This document shows, one piece after another, positions 7,410 to 15,382 of a DNA stretch of 64,000 nucleotides (within the stretch, counting starts at the first letter, position 1; every line of letters starts with the position of its first letter). Origin of the DNA: Thermoanaerobaculales bacterium (GTDB taxonomy: Bacteria; Acidobacteriota; Thermoanaerobaculia; Thermoanaerobaculales; Sulfomarinibacteraceae); contig DAOPQC010000013.1 in the NCBI GenBank assembly GCA_035358815.1, forward strand, positions 45,240-109,239, written 5' to 3'. The translations under genes were made by a program, and so were the position numbers. A model generated the notes under the pieces. It was not told where the DNA came from and did no database searches. It saw nothing but the letters and a program-made list of their open reading frames with translations.

Positions 7410-8540
7410 TCACCCGGCGTCCGCCCTTCTGGCGAGCTCGACTCGCGTCCTGAACCGCGAGTAGCGGCCCGCAATGATAGCCTCCCGGGCCCCGCGCATC
7501 AAGCTCAGGAAGAACGTCAGGTTGTGCACGGTCAGCAGGACCACCGAGGTCGCCTCCCGGGCAACGTACAGGTGGCGGAGCGCGCCCCGGGAGTAGGTGG
7601 CGCAGGTCGGGCACGGACAGTCCGGATCGGGAGGGCGGTCATCGTCCGCATGGCGGTTGTTCTTGATGTTGAGCTCGCCGCGTGACGTGAACAGCTTGCC
7701 GGTGCGCGCCGAGCGGGTCGGCAGCACGCAGTCGAAGAGGTCGACCCCGCAGGCCACGGCGTGCAGCAGGTCCTCCGGGTACCCCACCCCCATCAGGTAG
7801 CGGGGGCGATCGGCAGGCAGCAGCGGGGCGAAAGCTGCGACCGAGTCGCGGAGCTGCTGCTGGGGCTCGCCCACCGCCAGCCCCCCGACCGCGAAGCCGT
7901 CGAAGGGGTGCTCGGCGAGGGCGTCGCCGCACCGCCGGCGGATCTCCGGGTTGGCGCCGCCCTGCTGGATCCCGAACAGCCCGCCGGCCCAGCCGCCCTG
8001 CCGGCGCTGCGACGCCTGGCGCAGCCCGCGCAGCGCCCACCCGACCGTCCGCTCGGCGGCCCGCTCCACGGAGCTGCGATCGGCGTCGTGGGGCAGGCAC
8101 TCGTCGAGCACCATGGCGATGTCGACCCCGAACCGGGCCTGGGCGTCGACGGCGCCCGCGGGCTCGAGCCGGTGGCTGCTGCCGTCGAGGTGCGACTGGA
8201 AGGTCACGCCGTCGTCGTCCACCGTGCGGCGCGTCGCCAGCGAGTGGACCTGGTAGCCCCCCGAGTCGGTCAGGATCGGCCCTTGCCAGCCCATCAGGCG
8301 GTGCAGGCCGCCCAGCCGCTCGATGAGCTCGACGCCGGGCCGGAGCAGGAGGTGGTAGGTGTTGGCGAGAACGATCTCCGGCGCGAGCCGCGCGAGCTCC
8401 CACGCCGCGATGCCCTTGACGGTTCCGGCGGTTCCCACCGGCATGAAGGCGGGCGTGCGCACGACGCCGTGCGGCGTCGCCAGCTCGCCGGCGCGGGCGG
8501 CAGTGTCGTGGTCACGGAAGGTGATCGCGAACGGCAGCAT
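7410..8540 (-). CDS. tgt: tRNA-guanine (queuine) transglycosylase
   Basis: A 376-residue enzyme that swaps guanine-34 of GUN-anticodon tRNAs for preQ1 in queuosine synthesis. Visible features are TPAFMPVGTAGTVKG near the N-terminus, ILTDSGGYQ with the catalytic aspartate, GGLAVGEP, the nucleophile loop FDCVLPTRSARTG, and the zinc site CPCPTCATYSRGALRHL plus a downstream histidine. Length matches the family (about 375). The tgt-yajC-secDF order is widespread in bacteria. It follows the lolA-like gene by 31 bases and may be co-transcribed with it. Confidence 0.96.
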   Translation of the reverse strand: MLPFAITFRDHDTAARAGELATPHGVVRTPAFMPVGTAGTVKGIAAWELARLAPEIVLANTYHLLLRPGVELIERLGGLHRLMGWQGPILTDSGGYQVHSLATRRTVDDDGVTFQSHLDGSSHRLEPAGAVDAQARFGVDIAMVLDECLPHDADRSSVERAAERTVGWALRGLRQASQRRQGGWAGGLFGIQQGGANPEIRRRCGDALAEHPFDGFAVGGLAVGEPQQQLRDSVAAFAPLLPADRPRYLMGVGYPEDLLHAVACGVDLFDCVLPTRSARTGKLFTSRGELNIKNNRHADDDRPPDPDCPCPTCATYSRGALRHLYVAREATSVVLLTVHNLTFFLSLMRGAREAIIAGRYSRFRTRVELARRADAG

Positions 8541-8571
8541 GAGGGCAACCAGGGAGACCGGCCGATGGGCC

Positions 8572-9312
8572 TCAGCCGAGGCCCGACGAGGCGTCGATGG
8601 TCTCCACCGAGATGCTGTCCGAGAACTCGAGCAGGAAGCGGGAGACGTCGAGGTGCGGGTCGATCTGGATGCCGTGGAACTCGTAACGGGTCGCGTCGCC
8701 GTCGGCCTCGTGGAAGTCCACGACCACCGGCAGCAGCAGCGAGCGGTCGACCTCGAGTGAGAGCGACCGCAGCCGCCGGCGCAGCGACGCGGCCGTCGGC
8801 TCGAGCACGAACACGTACGGCTGGGGGGCGGTGCGCTCCTCGAAACGGATCCGGAAGTAGGTCAGCAGGTCGTCGAGGGGAAGCGTCCCGGCGAGCGCCT
8901 GGACGAACCGCCGATCGCCGCTCGAGACCTTGACCCGTTCGGCGCGCTTGCCGGCGGGGTGGAAGGTGGTCACCCAGTCGTCCGCGAACAGCACCACCAT
9001 CGCGTCCGGCTTGCGGTAGTCCCACCGCACGCGGTCCGGCGCGAGGTAGCAGAACTCGCCGGTCGACCGCACGTCACCGAGCAGCAGCTCGCTCGAGCGG
9101 ACCTGGACGAACTCGGCGCGCATCGACCGCAGGGCGCGCTGGCGCATCACCACCCGGTCCATGACGGCCTCGAGCTTGGCGCTGCCGTGGAGGCTGTCGA
9201 GCGGAACCTCCCGGGTGCTGCCGTCGGCCGCCAACGGGCCCACCACCCACAGCAGGGCACCGGTCCCCAGGCAGGCTGCAAGAATCCACAGGGGAATCGC
9301 GACTCGACGCAC
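8572..9312 (-). CDS. LolA-like outer-membrane lipoprotein carrier protein
   Basis: A 246-residue periplasmic protein. An N-terminal hydrophobic segment (IPLWILAACLGTGALLWVV) serves as signal peptide or anchor. The body resembles LolA: RALRSMRAEFVQVRSSELL, a GEFCYLAPDRVRWDYRKPD strand pair, and DDWVTTFHPAGKR. LolA proteins ferry lipoproteins from LolCDE to the outer membrane. Sequence similarity is moderate, so a LolA-related sensor or carrier of other lipids is possible. The start is GTG at 9312; TAGAGT lies seven bases upstream, so the mRNA may be leaderless. It heads the block leading to tgt and secDF. Confidence 0.75.
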   Translation of the reverse strand: MRRVAIPLWILAACLGTGALLWVVGPLAADGSTREVPLDSLHGSAKLEAVMDRVVMRQRALRSMRAEFVQVRSSELLLGDVRSTGEFCYLAPDRVRWDYRKPDAMVVLFADDWVTTFHPAGKRAERVKVSSGDRRFVQALAGTLPLDDLLTYFRIRFEERTAPQPYVFVLEPTAASLRRRLRSLSLEVDRSLLLPVVVDFHEADGDATRYEFHGIQIDPHLDVSRFLLEFSDSISVETIDASSGLG

Positions 9313-9319
9313 CGGGCCT

Positions 9320-9325
9320 ACTCTA
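9320..9325 (-). promoter_or_regulatory. -10 element just before the lolA-like start codon
   Basis: TAGAGT on the minus strand, seven bases before the GTG at 9312. Spacing fits transcription starting at the start codon itself. No convincing -35 is visible, and a repeat box begins about 20 bases upstream. Confidence 0.4.
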
Positions 9326-9343
9326 GCACGAAGAAGCGGATCG

Positions 9344-9640
9344 GATCTAGGATCTGGGATCTAGGGAATGGGCCCCGCCCGTCCCCGCTCCCGCTTCCGC
9401 GCCCGCTTCCGGTTCCGCGCCCGACGGGTGAGGCGAGCACGAGGAAGGCGCGTCCTGCGGGCGTGCCACTGGTGACACTTTCGGGGTCGCATCTCGCCGG
9501 GTCGCACACACCACGCGGGGGCCCGAAAGTGTCAGCGGTGGCACCCTCGGGGAGCGCCTCCAGAGAATCAGCGCGAAGCGCTCTGGAGGACGGAGCTAAC
9601 ACGCGGGCACGGGCACGGAGACGGGCACGGGCAGGGGGAG
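9344..9640 (-). repeat. Dispersed intergenic hairpin repeat, copy 3 (stem type B, reversed)
   Basis: This occupies the gap between the divergent lolA-like and DUF3467 genes. A G-rich box (GGATCTAGGATCTGGG, 9349-9364) is followed by CGCTTC-type runs. The hairpin then appears in reverse order: TGCCACTGGTGACACTTTCG (9464-9483) and CGAAAGTGTCAGCGGTGGCA (9524-9543). The constant block and GGGCACGG hexamers end it. Because the flanking genes diverge, this copy cannot be a simple transcription terminator. Confidence 0.85.
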
Positions 9641-9670
9641 ACCCCCACCCTACCGCTCGCCCCACCCGGG

Positions 9671-9676
9671 TATGAT
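9671..9676 (+). promoter_or_regulatory. Possible -10 element of the DUF3467 gene
   Basis: TATGAT (5 of 6 to consensus) ends 17 bases before the ATG at 9694. A GGAGG Shine-Dalgarno lies between (9683-9687). Transcription from here would leave a leader of about ten bases. No -35 is evident. Confidence 0.35.
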
Positions 9677-9693
9677 CATCCCGGAGGCCAGCC

Positions 9694-9999
9694 ATGACCG
9701 ACTCGAAGAGCCCCCCGCCCGCGCCGCGGATGACCGTCAGGGACGAGATCGCTCTCGGCCAGTACTCGAACTTCGTCAGCATCGCTCACAACTACGCCGA
9801 GGTGCTGCTCGACTTCGGCCGCACGCTGCCCGGGCGGCAGGACATCCCGGTGGTCGCGCGGATCATCATGAACCCGTTCCAGGCCAAGCAGCTGGTGCGG
9901 GCGCTCGCGCACAACCTCAAGCTCTACGAGCAGAACTACGGGGAGATCGCCGAACCGCCGAAGCCCCCGCCGGGCACCGTCCCTGGGGGCCCGAACTAG
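9694..9999 (+). CDS. DUF3467 family protein
   Basis: A 101-residue soluble protein. Its core (QYSNFVSIAHNYAEVLLDFG, then ARIIMNPFQAKQLVRALAHN and YEQNYGEI) matches the DUF3467 pattern of a strand-rich half followed by a helix. The function of the family is not established. A proline-rich tail (EPPKPPPGTVPGGPN) follows. The start is set by GGAGG six bases upstream. The TAG stop is part of a repeat end box (TAGGATCTGGGGGCTAGG), so the last residues may have been reshaped by insertion of that element. It is a monocistronic gene flanked by repeats on both sides. Confidence 0.8.
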   Translation: MTDSKSPPPAPRMTVRDEIALGQYSNFVSIAHNYAEVLLDFGRTLPGRQDIPVVARIIMNPFQAKQLVRALAHNLKLYEQNYGEIAEPPKPPPGTVPGGPN

Positions 10000-10320
10000 G
10001 ATCTGGGGGCTAGGATCTAGGGCCCCCGCCCGTGCCCGTGCCCGTTACCGTTTCCGTGCTGTGGGAGGAGCTCGGAACACGGCCAACCTCAGTCTCGATT
10101 TCGCTTCCTAGCACTTTCACTCACAGTGGTATGGCGGCTCGAGTCTCGACGGGCGACCGCCTGTCCTCGCCACGATGTCCAGCAGACCGCACCGGTGGCC
10201 TGAGCGGGTCGAGATCCTATCCCCTGGATCCCAGATCCCAGGGCAAGCCACCCGCCTGGGGACCGACGGCGTCGAATCCCGTCGGCCCCTAGATCCTAGC
10301 CCCCAGATCCTAGATCCTGT
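9997..10320. repeat. Degenerate repeat element with end boxes but no recognisable hairpin
   Basis: The left end has the box TAGGATCTGGGGGCTAGG plus a few CCCGTG hexamers (9997-10050). The right end has inverted boxes at 10213-10245 and 10287-10318 (CCCCTAGATCCTAGCCCCCA and onward). The middle (10050-10210) does not contain either stem and has no gene that I can support; a CACTTTCACTCACAGTGG segment near 10110 may be a worn remnant. Overall length (about 325 bases) matches complete copies. Confidence 0.55.
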
Positions 10321-10343
10321 CGACCCGCAACGACTTGCCCCCA

Positions 10344-10374
10344 CCCGAAGAACAAGGGCGCGCCGCAGCGCGCC
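10344..10374 (-). terminator. Intrinsic terminator of the degP gene
   Basis: On the minus strand GGGCGCGC-TGCG-GCGCGCCC forms an 8-bp stem with a tetraloop, followed by TTGTTCTT. It lies 30 bases downstream of the degP stop codon. Confidence 0.75.
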
Positions 10375-10403
10375 CCGTCACCCTCGAAGCCGCCCTTGGC
10401 CGG

Positions 10404-11915
10404 CTACTGGTCGAGCTTCAGGATCGCGTAGAAGGAGCGCTCCGCCCTGGGCCTGAAGACGTAGAGCCTCAGGTAGCCGCCCTCCTCGACGCGCTTGACC
10501 TCCGCGATCAGATCGGCGACGGAGCCGACCGCGCGCCCGTTGGCCTCGGTCACGACGTCGCCGCGCTGCAGGTCCTCCTCGGCCGCCGGCGACACCGATC
10601 GCACGCGGGTGATGACCACGCCCGCAACGTCCTCGCCGATGCCCCAGTACTGGCGCGCCCGGCCGTCGAGCTCGGCGACGCTGATGCCGACCCGCTCGTC
10701 GGCGGAGTCCTGGGCGCCCTCGTCGGCCGCCAGGTCGGGCTGCTCGCCCTCCTGGAGCCTCTCCTCGAGCTCGACCGTGATCTTCCGGTACGTGCCGTCC
10801 CGCTTCACCCCGAGGGTGACCTTGCTGCCGGGAGGCATCGCCGACACGCCGTCGATCAGCTCGCGGGTGTCCTTGATCCGACGGCCATCGATGTCGACCA
10901 CCACGTCGCCGTGCCGGATCCCGGCCTTGTCGGCGGCATGGCCCTTCAGGACCTCCTGGACGAACGCGCCGTCCCGGGTGTCGAGCTTGAACGCCTCGGC
11001 AGTCTCCTGGTCGATCGGGCCGACCATGAGGCCCAGGTAGCCCCGGACCACGCGGCCCCGCTCCCGCAGCTGCCCCAGGATCCTGGTCGCGATGTCGATC
11101 GGGACGGCAAAGCCGAGGTTCTGGCCGCGCGCGTTGATGGCGGTGTTGATGCCGACAACCTCGCCGCGGAGGTTGACCAGGGGGCCGCCGGAGTTGCCGA
11201 AGTTGATCGCGGCGTCGGTCTGGATGAAGTTCTCGAACGAGGAGTCCGACAGCCCGAGCACCCGGCCCTTGGCCGACACCACACCGACAGTGACCGTGTG
11301 ATCCATGTTGAGCGGGTTGCCGACCGCCATCACCCACTCGCCGACCCGCAGCCGGTCCGCGTTGCCGAGGGCCAGATAGGGGAAGTTGCGGTCCGCCTGG
11401 GCGACCTTGAGCAGGGCGATGTCGGTGGCCGGGTCACGGCCCACGACGTCGACCTGGTAGCGCGTCCCGTCGGCGAGCTGGACCTCGATCTTGTCCGCGG
11501 CCTCGACCACGTGGTTGTTGGTCAGCACCTCGCCCGACGGCGAGATGAAGAACCCCGATCCGGCGGACCGGCGCACCATCGGCTCCGAGTCGTCCTCGCC
11601 TTCGGGGCCCATCTGCGGGCCGAAGAAGAAGTGGAAGGGGTCGCGCGGCATGCCGCGGCCGCTGCCCTCCTCGGCGACCTCCCTGGAGTACACCGACACC
11701 ACGGACGGAATCACCTGGTCGGCGAGAGCCACGAAGTCGGGGGCGCCGGCAGCCGCCAGCGGCGCCGCCGCGGCGGCCGGCGCCACTGCTGCCGGCGGCC
11801 GGTCGGCGGTGGCGGGCGGCGTGACGTTGAGGGCGCCGGCGATCACCATGCCGAAGAGCACCGCCGCGACGACCACGGCGGCGAGCGAGAAGAGCCTGAG
11901 CTGTCCGCTTTCCAT
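10404..11915 (-). CDS. degP: Periplasmic serine protease/chaperone of the HtrA (Do/DegP) family
   Basis: A 503-residue envelope quality-control protease. An N-terminal membrane segment (LFSLAAVVVAAVLFGMVIAG) is followed by an Ala/Pro-rich linker. The trypsin-like domain has its triad in TNNHVV, ATDIALLK and GNSGGPL. Two PDZ domains follow (about residues 270-370 and 400-500). The HFFFGPQMGPEG segment is the usual Do-family insert. I chose the ATG at 11915 because AGGAGG stands nine bases upstream; the frame is open further, but that part is repeat-derived. It is transcribed alone, with its own promoter, leader hairpin and terminator. Assignment as Do-type rather than DegS rests on two PDZ domains. 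Confidence 0.93.
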   Translation of the reverse strand: MESGQLRLFSLAAVVVAAVLFGMVIAGALNVTPPATADRPPAAVAPAAAAAPLAAAGAPDFVALADQVIPSVVSVYSREVAEEGSGRGMPRDPFHFFFGPQMGPEGEDDSEPMVRRSAGSGFFISPSGEVLTNNHVVEAADKIEVQLADGTRYQVDVVGRDPATDIALLKVAQADRNFPYLALGNADRLRVGEWVMAVGNPLNMDHTVTVGVVSAKGRVLGLSDSSFENFIQTDAAINFGNSGGPLVNLRGEVVGINTAINARGQNLGFAVPIDIATRILGQLRERGRVVRGYLGLMVGPIDQETAEAFKLDTRDGAFVQEVLKGHAADKAGIRHGDVVVDIDGRRIKDTRELIDGVSAMPPGSKVTLGVKRDGTYRKITVELEERLQEGEQPDLAADEGAQDSADERVGISVAELDGRARQYWGIGEDVAGVVITRVRSVSPAAEEDLQRGDVVTEANGRAVGSVADLIAEVKRVEEGGYLRLYVFRPRAERSFYAILKLDQ

Positions 11916-11937
11916 TGAGGGGTTCCTCCTGAGGTCC

Positions 11938-11960
11938 GGGAGGCCGCACACACGCCTCCC
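11938..11960 (-). promoter_or_regulatory. Leader hairpin of degP
   Basis: GGGAGGC, a nine-base loop and GCCTCCC form a 7-bp stem in the degP leader, ending eight bases before the AGGAGG ribosome site. It could influence translation or mRNA stability. No T-run follows, so it is not an obvious attenuator. Confidence 0.4.
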
Positions 11961-11972
11961 GTCGCCCTCACG

Positions 11973-12002
11973 ATAACAGCAAGATCCTTGCCAGCGTTCC
12001 AA
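11973..12002 (-). promoter_or_regulatory. Candidate degP promoter
   Basis: TTGGAA (11997-12002), an 18-base spacer and TGTTAT (11973-11978) on the minus strand, each 4 of 6 to the sigma-70 consensus. The GGAAC within the -35 also recalls extracytoplasmic sigma factors, which often control HtrA genes. The evidence does not decide between the two. Confidence 0.35.
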
Positions 12003-12127
12003 GCCGGCCTGCGGCCCCGTCGGTTGCCGTGCGAACCGCCGCGCGGGGCGCCGGCAAGGGCGCCGCCGCCAGCCCGGGGGATGCCTGCTGGCAAGCAACT
12101 GGGCCGCAGGCCGGCCAATTTGGCACT

Positions 12128-12400
12128 GCCGCCGACACGCTTCCGCTTCCCCTTCCGCGCCCGAGAGGCGAGGCGAGCACGAGGAGAGGGCGTCCTGCGG
12201 GCGTGCCACCGGTGACACTTTCGGGGTCGCGTCTCTCCGGGTTGCACACTCCACGCGGGGGCCCCGAAAGTATCACCGGTGGCACCCTCGGAGAGCGCCT
12301 CCAGTGCACCGGCGCGAACCGCTCTCGCGGACGGAGCGAACGAGCGGGAACGGGAACGGGAACGCGAACGGGAGCGGGAGCGGAAACGTGGACAGGGGAA
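12128..12400 (-). repeat. Dispersed intergenic hairpin repeat, copy 4 (stem type B, reversed)
   Basis: It lies between the degP promoter region and the end of the GGDEF gene. CGCTTCCGCTTCC runs come first. The arms are TGCCACCGGTGACACTTTCG (12204-12223) and CGAAAGTATCACCGGTGGCA (12265-12284), then the constant block, then GGGAACGGGAACG hexamers. Here both arms carry ACCGGTG, a more perfect stem than in other copies. No end box is recognisable. Bases 12003-12127 upstream contain only short GC-rich inverted motifs (GGCCGCAGGCCGGC) and no gene. Confidence 0.8.
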
Positions 12401-12405
12401 CTACC

Positions 12406-13527
12406 CTAACCCGGCTGCGCCGCGACCCGGACCTGGTTCTTGCCCTCGGCCTTGGCCTGGTACATCGCCTGGTCGGCAGCCCGCAGCAGCAGGTTCTTCT
12501 TGAGGTCGATGTTGCCCTCGCGCGACAGGTGGACCGGGTAGACCGCGATGCCCACCGAGGCGGTGAGCGGCTCCCGCCAGTAGATCGGGCCCTCGGCCCA
12601 GGAGAACGAGCCCTGCAGGAACGCCGTGCCCTTGAGGGCCCTCTGGATGGTCCCCGCGACCGCCAGCGTGCGCGCGACGTCGTGGTCGGGCAGGATGATC
12701 ACGAACTCGTCGCCGCCGTAGCGGGCGAGGGTCGCGCCGGTCACCGTGACCGTCTGCCGGAGCAGGTAACCGAACTCCTTGAGGACCTGGGACCCCGCGA
12801 GGTGGCCGTGGGTGTCGTTGACGTTCTTGAAGTTGTCGAGGTCGAGGAAGATCAGGGCGACGTTGGAGTGGGTGACGTCGGCGCGGATCAGGTCCTCGGT
12901 GAGCCGGTGGTGGAAGAAGCGGTCGTTGTGCAGCCCGGTCAGGTCGTCCCGGCGGGCCATCTCGTTGGCGCGCTGGGCGTCGAGCAGGTTCTCGATCGAC
13001 ACCGAGGTGTAGCGGGCGAAGATCTCGAGCAGCTTGAGGTCGCGCTCGGTGTACAGCCGGTCGACCTGCCGGTTGACCAGCTCGAGCACCCCGCACACCG
13101 TGCGCTCGATCCGGATCGGCACCGCGATCGCGCACGAGGTCCGGAACTCGTTGCGCTCATCGAAGACCGAGTAGAAGTTGGGGTCGGTCTCGGGATCGTT
13201 CATCAGGTAGGACTCGCCGTTCCGATAGACGTAGCCGACCACTCCGCGGTCGGCGCGCAGGCTCTGGCCGAGGATGTCAGCCGCCGCGTGCCCGAAGGCG
13301 GCGACGAAGTAGAGCAGGGTGTCGGCCGGCGTGTCGCCGCGCTCGAACGGGCGGTCCATCAGGATCGAGCCCGCGGACGAGGGGACGAAGTCGTTGGCCT
13401 TGATCAGGATCTCGGTCAGGAACGAGCTGAACTGGAGCTGGGACAGCGAGAAGACCGAGTAGCGGCGGCGATCGAGGAAGGGATCGAGATCGTCCGCCGG
13501 CAGGCTGAAAACCTCGAGCTTGCCCAC
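12406..13527 (-). CDS. GAF-GGDEF diguanylate cyclase
   Basis: A 373-residue cytoplasmic protein predicted to make cyclic di-GMP. The N-terminal half (about residues 20-210) is GAF-like, ending in IRIERTVCGVLELVNRQ. The C-terminal GGDEF domain has DDLTGLHND, FLDLDNFKNVND and the intact active loop YGGDEF, then ASVGIAVYP and ADQAMYQAKAEGKN. No EAL domain or transmembrane segment is present. An upstream in-frame ATG at 13602 would add 25 unconserved residues. I prefer the GTG at 13527, because TACACT stands six bases before it. The ligand of the GAF domain is unknown. The gene stands alone between repeats, near the pilus-control gene pilM in the broader neighbourhood. Confidence 0.9.
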   Translation of the reverse strand: MGKLEVFSLPADDLDPFLDRRRYSVFSLSQLQFSSFLTEILIKANDFVPSSAGSILMDRPFERGDTPADTLLYFVAAFGHAAADILGQSLRADRGVVGYVYRNGESYLMNDPETDPNFYSVFDERNEFRTSCAIAVPIRIERTVCGVLELVNRQVDRLYTERDLKLLEIFARYTSVSIENLLDAQRANEMARRDDLTGLHNDRFFHHRLTEDLIRADVTHSNVALIFLDLDNFKNVNDTHGHLAGSQVLKEFGYLLRQTVTVTGATLARYGGDEFVIILPDHDVARTLAVAGTIQRALKGTAFLQGSFSWAEGPIYWREPLTASVGIAVYPVHLSREGNIDLKKNLLLRAADQAMYQAKAEGKNQVRVAAQPG

Positions 13528-13533
13528 CGCGTC

Positions 13534-13539
13534 AGTGTA
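13534..13539 (-). promoter_or_regulatory. -10 element just before the diguanylate cyclase start
   Basis: TACACT (4-5 of 6) on the minus strand, six bases before GTG 13527. This matches the arrangement at rel and the kinase gene and supports a leaderless transcript and this start codon. Confidence 0.4.
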
Positions 13540-13589
13540 ACGCGGCCCTCGCCGGCGAGACTGTGATCCAGACAACCGGACCGCCGACC

Positions 13590-13705
13590 GGGGAAGGGGC
13601 ATCCGGCTTCGCCTTCCGGCTCCGTTCTGCGAACTCCGCCGTCACGAGTCGGCTTCGCCGTGACAAGCGGGAACGGGGACGGGAACGGGGAGGGGTGCGG
13701 GCTCC
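13590..13705. repeat. Fragment of the dispersed repeat (hexamer part only)
   Basis: This contains GGGAACGGGGACGGGAACGG at its right end and a GTCACG/CGTGAC hairpin (13641-13664) related to the GTCAC-GGCGAA-GTGAC motif at about 3596-3611 in copy 2a. No long stem or end box is seen. It separates the GGDEF gene from the end of batD; no gene is visible here. Confidence 0.45.
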
Positions 13706-13720
13706 CCCGACCGACGCCCG

Positions 13721-15382
13721 TCAGGCGCGCCGCAGCAGCCTCCGCAGCCGCTCCTCGAGGCCGACGATGGTCTCGGAGTGGTCGGCGCGGCCGGGCGCGA
13801 AGCGCACCGCCTCGAGCTCTCGCCGCAGCGCCTCCATCTCCGCCTCCAGCCCGTCGCCGGCCTTTCGGGACCGGACGTCGATCCACCACCGCTCGAGCGC
13901 CACCTGCAGGGAGCGGGCGCGCTCCGCCGGGCTCTCGCCGGACACCCGCGGCGGTATCGCCGACCGCCGTCGTGCCCTGCCGATCCACCAGACCGCCGCC
14001 CCGCCGAGCAGGATGCCGAGCCCGAGCGCTCCGGCTGCAGGCAGCCACCAGGCCGGCGTGCGAGCGCCCGCCGGGACCGCCGCGCCGGGCTCGGGAGCCG
14101 CGGCCGGAGGCTGGGCACCGACTGCCGGCGGCTGCCCGGCCGGCACCGGGGTCGGGGGCGGCGGGGCCACCACGAGCTCGAGCGGGCCCAGGGTCTGGCG
14201 GACGTAGCGGCCGGCTGCCGCATCGAAGACCGCCATCTCCACCGGGCCGAGCTGCAGGCGGCCCGACTGCCTCGGCACCAGGGTGACCCGCCACGCCCGG
14301 CTGCCGTGGATCCCGTCATCGTCCACCGCGACTCGATCGACATTCTCCGGCGGATAGGCGTCGCACGCGTCACAGGTCGGCCAGCGCGAGGGGGTCTCCA
14401 CCAGCGGCAGGTTGCCGGTCCCCGCGATCTGCACCGTCACCACCGCCGACTCACCGAACGCGATCTCCGCCGGCTCCACCGTCGCCGTGTAGCGGAGGTT
14501 GCCGACCGCTCCGCCGTAGCCGGCGGGCGCCGGCGGCCGCTCGGACACCGCGACCCGCAGCTGAGCGGTCGAGCGCTCCACCACCAGGCCGGGGTCGAGA
14601 AAGCCGCGTCCCCGCGCACCGACGCGCGCCTCGACCTCGGGGATCACGAGCTCGCCTGCGCGCAGCGGGATCAGGGCGTGCCGGCTGACCATGAACCGGT
14701 TGAAGCGCACGCCGTCGACCTCCACCGGCTGCGGCGTGACCTGCTCCGGCGGCTCGACGCGCTGGGTCCACCAGCCCGGGTAGCTGGGAGCGGCGACCCA
14801 GGCGAACTCGTCGACCGCGGCGGTGGTGTCGAGGAACACCGTGGCGGTCACCGGCTGGCCGACGACGGCGCTCGACGGAGTCACGACGTGCCGCAGCGCG
14901 ACCTTCGCCTCCTGCGCCGGCTGGCGACGGCCGTAGAGGTCCCCGAACGGGTCGACCGGAAACGGCGAGACGCGGCCGCCCCGCCGCGGCGGCGCAACGC
15001 TGCCCGGCGCCACCTCGACGGTCACCGGGCCCGCCGCCAGCTTCCTGTCGCCTGCCGTCACCGAGACCGGGCCGACCGACGCCGGGCCCTCGGCCTCGGC
15101 GCGGACCACGTAGCTGAAGCTGACCGCGGAGCTGGTGACGCCGTTGACGAAGCTGAACTCGGAGCCACGCGAGGGGCCCGCCACCACCCGCAGGTTGGTG
15201 AGCTCGCCGAGCTCCGGCTCCCCCAGCTCCGACGGCGGCTCGTGGACCCTGATGACCAGCCGCGCCACGTCCTCGACCCCGAAGCGCTCGGGCTCGAAGC
15301 GGACGTCGAGGGTCGGCTCGGCCGCACCGGCCGCGCGGAGCGCGACCGCCGCGAGCAGCAGCATGAGCCCCAGCCTCCGCAT
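13721..15382 (-). CDS. batD: BatD-like oxygen-tolerance protein
   Basis: A 553-residue envelope protein. It has a signal peptide (LMLLLAAVALRAAGAAE), several beta-sandwich repeats carrying SVGPVSVTAGDRK, GQPVTATVFLD and LIPLRAGELVIPEVEARVG, then one transmembrane helix (AAGALGLGILLGGAAVWWIG) and a cytoplasmic helical tail. This is the layout of BatD in Bacteroides-type aerotolerance operons. The ATG at 15382 overlaps the batB-C stop as TGATG, with AAGGA upstream. It is the last gene of the operon. The biochemical role of BatD is not established. Confidence 0.85.
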   Translation of the reverse strand: MRRLGLMLLLAAVALRAAGAAEPTLDVRFEPERFGVEDVARLVIRVHEPPSELGEPELGELTNLRVVAGPSRGSEFSFVNGVTSSAVSFSYVVRAEAEGPASVGPVSVTAGDRKLAAGPVTVEVAPGSVAPPRRGGRVSPFPVDPFGDLYGRRQPAQEAKVALRHVVTPSSAVVGQPVTATVFLDTTAAVDEFAWVAAPSYPGWWTQRVEPPEQVTPQPVEVDGVRFNRFMVSRHALIPLRAGELVIPEVEARVGARGRGFLDPGLVVERSTAQLRVAVSERPPAPAGYGGAVGNLRYTATVEPAEIAFGESAVVTVQIAGTGNLPLVETPSRWPTCDACDAYPPENVDRVAVDDDGIHGSRAWRVTLVPRQSGRLQLGPVEMAVFDAAAGRYVRQTLGPLELVVAPPPPTPVPAGQPPAVGAQPPAAAPEPGAAVPAGARTPAWWLPAAGALGLGILLGGAAVWWIGRARRRSAIPPRVSGESPAERARSLQVALERWWIDVRSRKAGDGLEAEMEALRRELEAVRFAPGRADHSETIVGLEERLRRLLRRA

